Positions 39,401 to 51,900 of a DNA stretch of 64,000 nt are shown piece by piece. Both the position numbers and the translations under genes were made by a program. This DNA is from Cardiocondyla obscurior (Eukaryota; Arthropoda; Insecta; Hymenoptera; Formicidae). The notes under the pieces are model-generated. The model was not told the origin of the DNA and did no database searches. It saw only the letters and a program-made list of their open reading frames with translations. The first letter of the stretch is position 1, and every line of letters begins with the position of its first letter. Location of the stretch: NCBI RefSeq assembly GCF_019399895.1, contig NC_091872.1, positions 530,525 through 594,524 of the forward strand, written 5' to 3'.

Positions 39401-42400
39401 GCACGACGTCACGTGGTCAGATTTTCAAAATTTTTTTTTTTGTTTTTCGTCAATATCTTTGCTTCTGGAGAGGTAGGACGCTAAAAATGGTCACGTGGGC
39501 ATCTGCTGACGTCACCGCACGACGTCACGTGGTCAGATTTTCAAAAATTTTTTTTCGTTTTTCGTCAATATCTTCGCTTCTGGAAAGGGTAGGACGCTAA
39601 AAATGGTCACGTGGGCATCTGCTGACGTCACCGCACGACGTCACGTGGTCAGATTTTCAAAATTTTTTTTTTTGTTTTTCGTCAATATCTTTGCCTGGAG
39701 GGTAGGACGCTAAAAATGGTCACGTGGGCATCTGCTGACGTCACCGCACGACGTCACGTGGTCAGATTTTCAAAAATTTTTTTTGTTTTCGTCAATATCT
39801 CGCTTCTGGAAGGGGTAGGACGCTAAAAATGGTCACGTGGGCATCTGCTGACGTCACCGCACGACGTCACGTGGTCAGATTTTCAAAAATTTTTTTTCTT
39901 GTTTTTCGTCAATATCTCGTTCCTGAGGGTAGAACGCTAAAAATGGTCACGTGGGCATCTGCTGACGTCACCGCACGACGTCACGTGGTCAGATTTTCAA
40001 AATTTTTTTCGTTTTTGTCAATATCTTCGCTTCTGGAAGAGTAGGACGCTAAAAATGGTCACGTGGGCATCTGCTGACGTCACCGCACGACGTCACGTGG
40101 TCAGATTTTCAAAAATTTTTTTTGTTTTTGTCAATATCTCGCCCTTGGAGGGGTAGGACGCTAAAAATGGTCACGTGGGCATCTGCTGACGTCACCGCAC
40201 GACGTCACGTGGTCAGATTTTCAAAAATTTTTTTTTCGTTTTTCGTCAATATCTGCCCTGGAAAAGTAGGACGCTAAAAATAGTCACGTGGGCATCTGCT
40301 GACGTCACCGCACGACGTCACGTGGTCAGATTTTAAAAACCTTTTTTTTCGTTTTTTGTCAATATCTTCGCCTCTGGAGAGAGTAGGACGCTAAAAATGG
40401 TCACGTGGGCATCTGCTGACGTCACCGCACGACGTCACGTGGTCAGATTTTCAAAAATTTTTTTTCGTTTTTTGTCAATATCTTCGTTCCTGGAGAGGGT
40501 AGGACGCCAAAAATGGTCACGTGGGCATCTGCTGACGTCACCGCACGACGTCACGTGGTCAGATTTTCAAAAATTTTTTTTTCGTTTTTCGTCAATATCT
40601 TCGCTCCTGGAAAGGGTAGGACGCTAAAAATGGTCACGTGGGCATCTGCTGACGTCACCGCACGACGTCACGTGGTCAGATTTTCAAAAATTTTTTATTC
40701 GTTTTTCGTCAATATCTTCGTTCCTGGAGAGGGTAGAACGCTAAAAATGGTCACGTGGGCATCTGCTGACGTCACCGCACGACGTCACGTGGTCAGATTT
40801 TCAAAAATTTTTTTCGTTTTTCGTCAATATCTTTGCCTGGAAAAGGTAGGACGCTAAAAATGGTCACGTGGGCATCTGCTGACGTCACCGCACGACGTCA
40901 CGTGGTCAGATTTTCAAAAATTTTTTTCGTTTTTGTCAATATCTTCGCCCCTGGAGGTAGGACGCTAAAAATGGTCACGTGGGCATCTGCTGACGTCACC
41001 GCACGACGTCACGTCGTCAGATTTTCAAAAATTTTTCTATTGTTTTTCGTCAATATCTTTGCCCCTGGAAGGGGTAGGACGCTAAAAATGGTCACGTAGG
41101 CATCTGCTGACGTCACCGCACAACGTCACATGGTCAAATTTTCAAAAACTTCATTTTTGTTTTTCGTTAATATCTCCGTTCCTGGAGAGGGTAGAACGCT
41201 AAAAATTGTCACGTGGGCATCTGCTGACGTTACCGCACGACGTCACGTGATCAGATTTTCAAAAATTTTTCGTTTTTGTCAATATCTTCGCTTCTGGAAG
41301 AGTAGGACGCTAAAAATGGTCACGTGGGCATTTGCTGACGTCACCGCACGACGTCACGTGATCAAATTTTCAAAAATTTTTTTTCGTTTTTCGTCAATAT
41401 CTTTGCCCCTGGAGGGTAGGACGCTAAAAATGGTCACGTGGGCATCTGCTGACGTCACCGCACGACGTCGCGTGGTCAGATTTTCAAAAATTTTTTTTGT
41501 TTTTGTCAATATCTCCGCCCTGGAGAGTAGGACGCTAAAATGGTCACGTGGGCATCTGCTGACGTCACCGCACGACGTCACGTGGTCAGATTTTCAAAAA
41601 TTTTTTTTGTTTTCGTCAATATCTTTGCCCCTGGAAGGGTAGGACGCTAAAATTGTCACGTGGGCATCTGCTGACGTCACCGCACGACGTCACGTGGTCA
41701 GATTTTCAAAAATTTTTTTCGTTTTTCGTCAATATCTTCGTTCTGGAGAGGGTAGGACGCTAAAAATGGTCACGTGGGCATCTGCTGACGTCACCGCACG
41801 ACGTCACGTGGTCAGATTTTCAAAATTTTTTTTTCGTTTTTCGTCAATATCTTCGCCCCTGGAAAGGGTAGGACGCTAAAAATGGTCACGTGGGCATCTG
41901 CTGACGTCACCGCACGACGTCACGTGGTCAGATTTTCAAAAATTTTTTTGTTTTTCGTCAATATCTCGTTCTGGAGAGGTAGACGCTAAAAATGGTCACG
42001 TGGGCATCTGCTGACGTCACCGCACGACGTCACGTGGTCAGATTTTCAAAAATTTTTTTTGCGTTTTTCGTCAATATCTCCGCCCTGGAGTAGGACGCTA
42101 AAAATGGTCACGTGGGCATCTGCTGACGTCACCGCACGACGTCACGTGGTCAGATTTTCAAAATTTTTTGTTTTTTGTCAATATCTTCGCTCCTGGAAAG
42201 GTAGGACGCTAAAAATGGTCACGTGGGCATCTGCTGACGTCACCGCACGACGTCACGTGGTCAGATTTTCAAAAATTTTTTTTCGTTTTTCGTCAATATC
42301 TTCGCCCCTGGAGGAATAGGACGCTAAAATGGTCACGTGGGCATCTGCTGACGTCACCGCACGACGTCACGTGGTCAGATTTTCAAAAATTTTTTTCGTT

Positions 42401-45400
42401 TTTGTCAATATCTCGCTTCTGGAAGGTAGGACGCTAAAAATGGTCACGTGGGCATCTGCTGACGTCACCGCACGACGTCACGTGGTCAGATTTTCAAAAA
42501 TTTTTTTTGTTTTCGTCAATATCTTTGCTTCTGGAGAGGGTAGGACGCTAAAAATGGTCACGTGGGCATCTGCTGACGTCACCGCACGACGTCACGTGGT
42601 CAGATTTTCAAAAATTTTTTTTGTTTTTCGTCAATATCTTCGCTCTGGAAGAATAGGACGCTAAAAATGGTCACGTGGGCATCTGCTGACGTCACCGCAC
42701 GACGTCACGTGGTCAGATTTTCAAAAATTTTTTTTTGTTTTTCAATATCTTTGCCCTGAAGAAGTAGGACGCTAAAAATGGTCACGTGGGCATCTGCTGA
42801 CGTCACCGCACGACGTCACGTGGTCAGATTTTCAAAAATTTTTTTTTGTTTTTGTCAATATCTCCGCCCTGGAGGTAGGACGCAAAAATGGTCACGTGGG
42901 CATCTGCTGACGTCACCGCACGACGTCACGTGGTCAGATTTTCAAAATTTTTTTTTGTTTTTCGTCAATATCTTGCCCCTGGAAAGGTAGGACGCTAAAA
43001 TTGGTCACGTGGGCATCTGCTGACGTCACCGCACGACGTCACGTGGTCAGATTTTCAAAAATTTTTTTCGTTTTTCGTCAATATCTTGTTCTGGAGGGTA
43101 GGACGCTAAAAATGGTCACGTGGGCATCTGCTGACGTCACCGCACGACGTCACGTGGTCAGATTTTCAAAAATTTTTTTTTGTTTTTCGTCAATATCTCC
43201 GCCCTGGAAAAGTAGGACGCTAAAAATGGTCACGTGGGCATCTGCTGACGTCACCGCACGACGTCACGTGGTCAGATTTTCAAAAATTTCTTTTTTGTTT
43301 TTTGTCAATATCTTCGCTTCTGGAAGGGGTAGGACGCTAAAAATGGTCACGTGGGCATCTGTTGACGTCACCGCACGACGTCACGTGGTCAGATTTTCAA
43401 TTTTTTTGTTTTTCGTCAATATCTTCGCCCCTGGAGTAGGACGCTAAAAATGGTCACGTGGGCATCTGCTGACGTCACCGCACGACGTCACGTGGTCAGA
43501 TTTTCAAAAATTTTTTTCGTTTTTGTCAATATCTTTGCCCCTGGAGATAGGACGCTAAAAATGGTCACGTGGGCATCTGCTGACGTCACCGCACGACGTC
43601 ACGTTGTCAGATTTTCAAAAATTTTTTTTGTTTTTGTCAATATCTCCGCCCTGGAGGTAGGACGCTAAAAATGGTCACGTGGGCATCTGCTGACGTCACC
43701 GCACGACGTCACGTGGTAAGATTTTCAAAAATTTTTTTTTGTTTTTCGTCAATATCTTTGCCCCTGGAAAGGGTAGGACGCTAAAATTGTCACGTGGGCA
43801 TCTGCTGACGTCACCGCACGACGTTACGTGGTCAGATTTTCAAAAATTTTTTTCGTTTTCGTCAATATCTTCGTTCTGGAGAGGGTAGGACGCTAAAAAT
43901 GGTCACGTGGGCATCTGCTGACGTCACCGCACGACGTCACGTGGTCAGATTTTCAAAAATTTTTTTTGTTTTTGTCAATATCTTCGCCCCTGGAAAGAGT
44001 AGAACGCTAAAAATGGTCACGTGGGCATCTGCTGACGTCACCGCACGACGTCACGTGGTCAGATTTTCAAAATTTTTTTTTGTTTTTTGTCAATATCTTC
44101 GCTTCTGGAAAGGGTAGGACGCTAAAAATGGTCACGTGGGCATCTGCTGACGTCACCGCACGACGTCACGTGGTCAGATTTTCAAAAATTTTTTATTCGT
44201 TTTTCGTCAATATCTTCGCCCCTGGAGAATAGGACGCTAAAAATGGTCACGTGGGCATCTGCTGACGTCACCGCACGACGTCACGTGGTCAGATTTTCAA
44301 AAATTTTTTTCGTTTTTGTCAATATCTTCGCTTCTGGAGAGGTAGGACGCTAAAAATGGTCACGTGGGCATCTGCTGACGTCACCGCACGACGTCACGTG
44401 GTCAAATTTTCAAAAATTTTTTTTTTGTTTTTCGTCAATATCTTTGCTTCTGGAGAGGGTAGGACGCTAAAAATGGTCACGTGGGCATCTGCTGACGTCA
44501 CCGCACGACGTCACGTCGTCAGATTTTCAAAAATTTTTTTTTGTTTTTCGTCAATATCTTCGCTCCTGGAAATAAGACGCTAAAAATAGTCACGTGGGCA
44601 TCTGCTGACGTCACCGCACGACGTCACGTGGTCAAATTTTCAAAAATTTTTTTTTGTTTTTCGTCAATATCTTTGCCCTGAAGGGGTAGGACGCTAAAAA
44701 TGGTCACGTGGGCATCTGCTGACGTCACCGCACGACGTCACGTGGTCAGATTTTCAAAAATTTTTTTCGTTTTTCGTCAATATCTTTGCCCCTGGAAGGG
44801 TAGGACGCTAAAAATGGTCACGTGGGCATCTGCTGACGTCACCGCACGACGTCACGTGGTCAGATTTTCAAAAATTTTTTTTGTTTTTCGTCAATATCTT
44901 CGCCCCTGGAGAAAGTAGGACGCTAAAAATGGTCACGTGGGCATCTGCTGACGTCACCGCACGACGTCACGTGGTCAGATTTTCAAAAATTTTTTCGTTT
45001 TTGTCAATATCTTCGCTTCTGGAGAGGTAGGACGCTAAAAATGGTCACGTGGGCATCTGCTGACGTCACCGCACGACGTCACGTGGTCAGATTTTCAAAA
45101 ATTTTTTTTTTGTTTTTCGTCAATATCTTTGCTTCTGGAGAGGGTAGGACGCTAAAAATGGTCACGTGGGCATCTGCTGACGTCACCGCACGACGTCACG
45201 TGGTCAGATTTTCAAAATTTTTTTGTTTTCGTCAATATCTTCGCCCCTGGAGGTAGGACGCTAAAAATGGTCACGTGGGCATCTGCTGACGTCACCGCAC
45301 GACGTCACGTGGTCAGATTTTCAAAATTTTTTTTGTTTTTCGTCAATATCTCGCCCCTGGAAAGGTAGGACGCTAAAAATGGTCACGTGGGCATCTGCTG

Positions 45401-45951
45401 ACGTCACCGCACGACGTCACGTGGTCAGATTTTCAAAAATTTTTTTTTGTTTTTCGTCAATATCTCCGTTCCTGGAGAGGGTAGAACGCTAAAAATGGTC
45501 ACGTGGGCATCTGCTGACGTCACCGCACGACGTCACGTGGTCAGATTTTCAAAATTTTTTTCGTTTTTGTCAATATCTTCGCTTCTGGAGGTAGGACGCT
45601 AAAAATGGTCACGTGGGCATCTGCTGACGTCACCGCACGACGTCACGTGGTCAGATTTTCAAAAATTTTTTTTCGTTTTTCGTCAATATCTTTGCTCCTG
45701 GAGAAGGTAGGACGCTAAAAATGGTCACGTGTGCATCTGCTGACGTCACCGCACGACGTCACGTGGTCAGATTTTCAAAAATTTTTTTTCGTTTTTGTCA
45801 ATATCTTCGCTTCTGGAGAAGGTAGGACGCTAAAAATGGTCACGTGGGCATCTGCTGACGTCACCGCACGACGTCACGTGGTCAGATTTTCAAAAATTTT
45901 TTTTCGTTTTTCGTCAATATCTTTGCCCCTGGAGGGGGTAGGACGCTAAAA
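24421..45951. repeat. Array block 5: highly homogeneous type A with frequent short deletions
   Basis: Core sequences are nearly identical from unit to unit. Lengths vary because of 1-12 bp losses in the T tract, in the A run before GGTCACG, in TTTTTCGTC (often TTTTTGTC), and in the purine linker. Units average roughly 112-114 bp, so open frames rarely exceed two or three monomers. A rare cassette with GTAATCGCAC followed by TTGGTTCTCG occurs at 25,801, 34,296 and 35,327. No gene or foreign element was seen. Confidence 0.88.
40513..40629 (+). repeat. Representative type A monomer (117 bp)
   Basis: A full-length unit chosen as a reference. It carries CACGTG at 40,518-40,523, the CRE palindrome TGACGTCA at 40,533-40,540, a second GACGTC at 40,547-40,552, and a second CACGTG overlapping it at 40,552-40,557. 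TCACGTGG occurs twice, 34 bp apart, and GACGTCAC twice, 13 bp apart. TGACGTC (40,533-40,539) and GACGTCA (40,547-40,553) can pair as a perfect 7-bp stem around a 7-nt loop. The next unit starts at 40,630. One plus-strand frame is open through the whole unit (39 codons, beginning MVTWASADVTARR). The minus-strand frame of the same register is closed by a TGA inside CACGTGACGTC. Confidence 0.93.
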
Positions 45952-48900
45952 ATGGTCACGTGGGCATCTGCTGACGTCACCGCACAACGTCACATGGTCA
46001 AATTTTCAAAAATTTTTCTATTGTTTTTCGTCAATATCTCCGCCCCTGGAAGGGGTAGGACGCTAAAAATGGTCACGTGGGCATCTGCTGACGTCACCGC
46101 ACAACGTCACGTGGACAAATTTTCAAAAACTTCATTTTTGTTTTTCGTTAATATCTCCGTTCCTGAAGAGGGTAGAACGCTAAAAATTGTCACGTGGGCA
46201 TTTGCTGACGTCACCGCACGACGTCACGTGTTCAGATTTTCAAAAATTTTTTTTTCGTTTTTTGTCAATATCTTCGCTTCTGGAGAGAGTAGGACGCTAA
46301 AAATGGTCACGTGGGCATCTGCTGACGTTACCGCACGAAGTCAAGTGGTCATATTTTCAAAAATTTTGTTTTTGTTTTTTGTCAATATCTCCGCCCTTGG
46401 AGGGGGTAGGACGCTAAAAATGGTCACGTGGGCATCTGCTGACGTCACCGCACGACGTCACGTGGTCAGATTTTCAAATATTTTTTTTTTGTTTTTCGTC
46501 AATATCTTGCCCCTGGAAAAGTAGGACGCTAAAAATGGTCACGTGGGCATCTGCTGACGTCACCGCACGACGTCACGTGGTCAGATTTTCAAAAATTTTT
46601 TTTCGTTTTTGTCAATATCTTCGCCTCTGGAGGTAGGACGCTAAAAATGGTCACGTGGGCATCTGCTGACGTCACCGCACGACGTCACGTGGTCAGATTT
46701 TCAAAAATTTTTTTTGTTTTTTGTCAATATCTTCGTTCCTGGAGGGTAGGACGCTAAAAATGGTCACGTGGGCATCTGCTGACGTCACCGCACGACGTCA
46801 CGTGGTCAGATTTTCAAAAATTTTTTTTCGTTTTTCGTCAATATCTTCGCCCCTGGAAGAGGTAGGACGCTAAAAATGGTCACGTGGGCATCTGCTGACG
46901 TCACCGCACAACGTCACATGGTCAAATTTTCAAAAACTTTTTTTTTGTTTTTCGTTAATATCTTCGTTCCTGGAGAGGGTAGAACGCTAAAAATTGTCAC
47001 GTGGGCATCTGCTGACGTCACCGCACGACGTCACGTAGTCAAATTTTCAAAAATTTTTTTTTCGTTTTTCGTCAATATCTTTGCCCCTGGAAAAGGTAGG
47101 ACGCTAAAAATGGTCACGTGGGCATCTGCTGACGTCACCGCACGACGTCACGTCGTCAGATTTTCAAAAATTTCTTTTTCGTTTTTTGTCAATATCTTCG
47201 CCCCTGGAGGGTAGGACGCTAAAAATGGTCACGTGGGCATCTGCTGACGTCACCGCACGACGTCGCGTGGTCAGATTTTCAAAAATTTTTTTTGTTTTCG
47301 TCAATATCTTTGCCCCTGGAAGGGTAGGACGCTAAAAATGGTCACGTGGGCATCTGCTGACGTCACCGCACGACGTCACGTGGTCAGATTTTCAAAATTT
47401 TTTTTGTTTTTCGTCAATATCTCTGTTCCTGGAGAGGGTAGAACGCTAAAAATTGTCACGTGGGCATCTGCTGACGTTACCGCACGACGTCACGTGATCA
47501 GATTTTCAAAAATTTTTTTTTCGTTTTTTGTCAATATCTTCGCTTCTGGAGAGAGTAGGACGCAAAAAATGGTCACGTGGGCATTTGCTGACGTCACCGC
47601 ACGACGTCACGTGGTCATATTTTCAAAAATTTTTTTTCGTCAATATCTTTGCCCCTGGAGGGTAGGACGCTAAAATGGTCACGTGGGCATCTGCTGACGT
47701 CACCGCACGACGTCACGTGGTCAGATTTTCAAAAATTTTTTTTTGTTTTTGTCAATATCTCGCCCTGGAGGGTAGGACGCTAAAATGGTCACGTGGGCAT
47801 CTGCTGACGTCACCGCACGACGTCACGTGGTCAGATTTTCAAAAATTTTTTTTGTTTTTCGTCAATATCTTTGCCCCTGGAAAGGTAGGACGCTAAAATT
47901 GGTCACGTGGGCATCTGCTGACGTCACCGCACGACGTCACGTGGTCAGATTTTCAAAAATTTTTTTCGTTTTTCGTCAATATCTTCGTTCTGGAGGGGTA
48001 GGACGCTAAAAATGGTCACGTGGGCATCTGCTGACGTCACCGCACGACGTCACGTGGTCAGATTTTCAAAAATTTTTTTTGTTTTTCGTCAATATCTCCG
48101 CCCCTGGAAAGTAGGACGCTAAAATTGGTCACGTGGGCATCTGTTTACGTAACCGCACGACGTCACGTGGTCAGATTTTCAAAAATTTTTTTTTTGTTTT
48201 TCGTCAATATCTTCGTTCCTGGAGGCGGTAGGACGCTAAAAATGGTCACGTGGGCATCTGCTAACGTCACCGCACGACGTCACGTGGTCAGATTTTCAAA
48301 AATTTTTTTTGTTTTTCGTCAATATCTTCGCCCCTGGAAAAGTAGGACGCTAAAAATGGTCACGTGGGCATCTGCTGACGTCACCGCACGACGTCACGTG
48401 GTCAGATTTTCAAAATTTTTTTGTTTTGTCAATATCTTCGCTCCTGGAAAGGGTAGGACGCTAAAAATGGTCACGTGGGCATCTGCTGACGTCACCGCAC
48501 GACGTCACGTGGTCAGATTTTCAAAAATTTTTTTGTTTTTCGTCAATATCTCGCTTCTGGAAATAGGACGCTAAAAATGGTCACGTGGGCATCTGCTGAC
48601 GTCACCGCACGACGTCACGTGGTCAGATTTTCAAAAATTTTTTTGTTTTTGTCAATATCTTCGTTTCGGGAGAAGGTAGGACGCTAAAAATGGTCACGTG
48701 GGCATCTGCTGACGTCACCGCACGACGTCACGTAGTCAGATTTTCAAAAATTTTTTTTGTTTTTCGTCAATATCTTTGCTTCTGGAGAGGGTAGGACGCT
48801 AAAAATGGTCACGTGGGCATCTGCTGACGTCACCGCACGACGTCACGTAATCAGATTTTCAGAAATTTTTTTTTTGTTTTTCGTCAATATCTTCGCTCCT

Positions 48901-51900
48901 GGAGAGAATAAGACGCTAAAAATAGTCACGTGGGCATCTGCTGACGTCACCGCACGACGTCACGTGGTCAAATTTTCAAAAATTTTTCTTTTGTTTTTCG
49001 TCAATATCTTTGCCCGTGAAGTAAGTAGGACGCTAAAAATGGTCACGTGGGCATCTGCTGACGTCACCGCACGACGTCAAGTGGTCATATATTCAAAAAT
49101 TTTTTTTTTGTTTTTTGTCAATATCTCCGCCCTTGGAGGGGGTAGGACGCAAAAATGGTCACGTGGGCATGTACTGACGTCACCGCACGACGTCACGTAA
49201 TAAGATTTTCAAAAATTTCTTTTTTGTTTTTCGTCAATATCTTTGCCCCTGGAAAGGGTAGGACGCTAAAAATAGTCACGTGGGCATCTGCTGACGTTAC
49301 CGCACGACGTCACGTGGTCAGATTTTCAAAAATTTTTTTTCGTTTTTCGTCAATATCTTCGTTCTGGAGAGGTAGGACGCTAAAAATGGTCACGTGGGCA
49401 TCTGCTGACGTCACCGCACGACGTCACGTGGTCAGATTTTCAAAAATTTTTTTTTGTTATTCGTTAATATCTCCGCCCCTGGAAAAAGTAGGACGCTAAA
49501 AATGGTTACGTGGGCATCTGCTGACGTCACCGCACGACGTCACGTGGTCATATTTTCAAAAATTTTTTTTTTGTTTTTTGTCAATAAATTCGCTCCTGGA
49601 AAGGGTAGGACGCTAAAAATGGTCACGTGGGCATCTGCTGACGTCACCGCTCATCGTCACGTGGTAAAATTTTTAAAAACATTTTTTTTGTTTTTCGTTA
49701 ATATCTCCGCCCCTGGAGGGAATAGGACGCTAAAAATGGTTACGTTGGCATCTGCTGACGTTTTCGCACGACGTCACGTGGTCAGATTTTCAAAAATTTA
49801 ATTTTCGTTTTTTGTCAATATCTTTGCCCCTGGAGGGGGTAGGACGCTAAAAATGGTCACGTGGGCATCTGCTGACGTCACCGCACGACGTCAAGTGGTC
49901 ATATTTTCAAAAATTTTGTTTTTGTTTTTTGTCAATATCTCCGCCCTTGGAGGGGTAGGACGCAAAAATGGTCACGTGGGCATGTACTGACGTCACCGCA
50001 CGACGTCACGTAATAAGATTTTCAAAAATTTCTTTTTTGTTTTTCGTCAATATCTTTGCCCCTGGAAAGGGTAGGACGCTAAAATTAATCACGTGGGCAT
50101 CTGCTGACGTTACCGCACGACGTCACGTGGTCATATTTTGAAAAATTTCTTTTTCGTTTTTCGTCAATATCTTCGTTCTGGAGGGGTAGGACGCTAAAAA
50201 TGGTCACGTGGGCATCTGCTGACGTCACCGCACGACGTCACGTGGTCAGATTTTCAAAAATTTTTTTTGTTTTTGTCAATATCTGCCCCTGGAAAGAGTA
50301 GGACGCTAAAAATGGTCACGTGGGCATCTGCTGACGTCACCGCACGACGTCACGTGGTCAGATTTTCAAAAATTTTTTTGTTTTTGTCAATATCTTCGCT
50401 CCTGGAAAGGGTAGGACGCTAAAAATGGTCACGTGGGCATCTGCTGACGTCACCGCTCATCGTCACGTGGTAAAATTTTCAAAAACATTTTTTTTGTTTT
50501 TCGTTAATATCTTCGCCCCTGGAGGGAATAGGACGCTAAAAATGGTTACGTTGGCATCTGCTGACGTTTTCGCACGACGTCACGTGGTCAGATTTTCAAA
50601 AATTTAATTTTCGTTTTTTGTCAATATCTTCGCTTTTGGAGAGGTTAGGACGCTAAAAATGGTCACGTGGGCATCTGCTGACGTCACCGCACGACGTCAC
50701 GTGGTCAGATTTTCAAAAATTTTTTTTTCGTTTTTCGTCAATATCTTCGCTCCTGGAGAGGGTAGGACGCTAAAAATGGTCACGTGGGCATCTGCTGACG
50801 TCACCGCACGACGTCACGTGGTCAGATTTTCAAAAATTTTTTTTTGTTTTTCGTCAATATCTTCGCTCCTGGAGAGAATAAGACGCTAAAAATAGTCACG
50901 TGGGCATCTGCTGACGTCACCGCACGACGTCACGTGGTCAAATTTTCAAAAATTTTTCTTTTGTTTTTCGTCAATATCTTTGCCCTGAAAGGGTAGGACG
51001 CTAAAAATGGTCACGTGGGCATCTGCTGACGTCACCGCACGACGTCACGTGGTCAGATTTTCAAAAATTTTTTTTCGTTTTTCGTCAATATCTTTGCCCC
51101 TGGAAGGGTAGGACGCTAAAAATGGTCACGTGGGCATCTGCTGACGTCACCGCACGACGTCACGTGGTCAGATTTTCAAAAATTTTTTTTCGTTTTTCGT
51201 CAATATCTTTGCTTCTGGAAAGGTAGGACGCTAAAAATGGTCACGTGGGCATCTGCTGACGTCACCGCACGACGTCACGTGGTCAGATTTTCAAAAATTT
51301 TTTTTCGTTTTTCGTCAATATCTTTGCTCCTGGAGAAGGTAGGACGCTAAAAATGGTCACGTGGGCATCTGCTGACGTCACCGCACGACGTCACGTGGTC
51401 AAATTTTCAAAAATTTTTTTCGTTTTCGTCAATATCTTTGCCCCTGGAGGGTAGGACGCTAAAAATGGTCACGTGGGCATCTGCTGACGTCACCGCACGA
51501 CGTCACGTGGTCAGATTTTCAAAATTTTTTTTTCGTTTTTCGTCAATATCTTCGCCCCTGGAAAAGGTAGGACGCTAAAAATGGTCACGTGGGCATCTGC
51601 TGACGTCACCGCACGACGTCACGTGGTCAGATTTTCAAAAATTTTTTTTTGTTTTTCGTCAATATCTTCGCCCTGGAGGGGTAGGACGCTAAAAATGGTC
51701 ACGTGGGCATCTGCTGACGTCACCGCACGACGTCACGTGGTCAGATTTTCAAAAATTTCTTTTTTGTTTTTTGTCAATATCTTTGCCCCTGGAAAGGGTA
51801 GGACGCTAAAATAATTCACGTGGGCATCTGCTGACGTTACCGCACGACGTCACGTGGTCAGATTTTCAAAAATTTTTTTTCGTTTTCGTCAATATCTCCG

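Noticed and set aside
40513..40629. CENP-B box in the monomer
   Set aside because: I looked for TTCGnnnnAnnCGGG on both strands. The TTCGCCCC part of the linker does not continue into the required CGGG.
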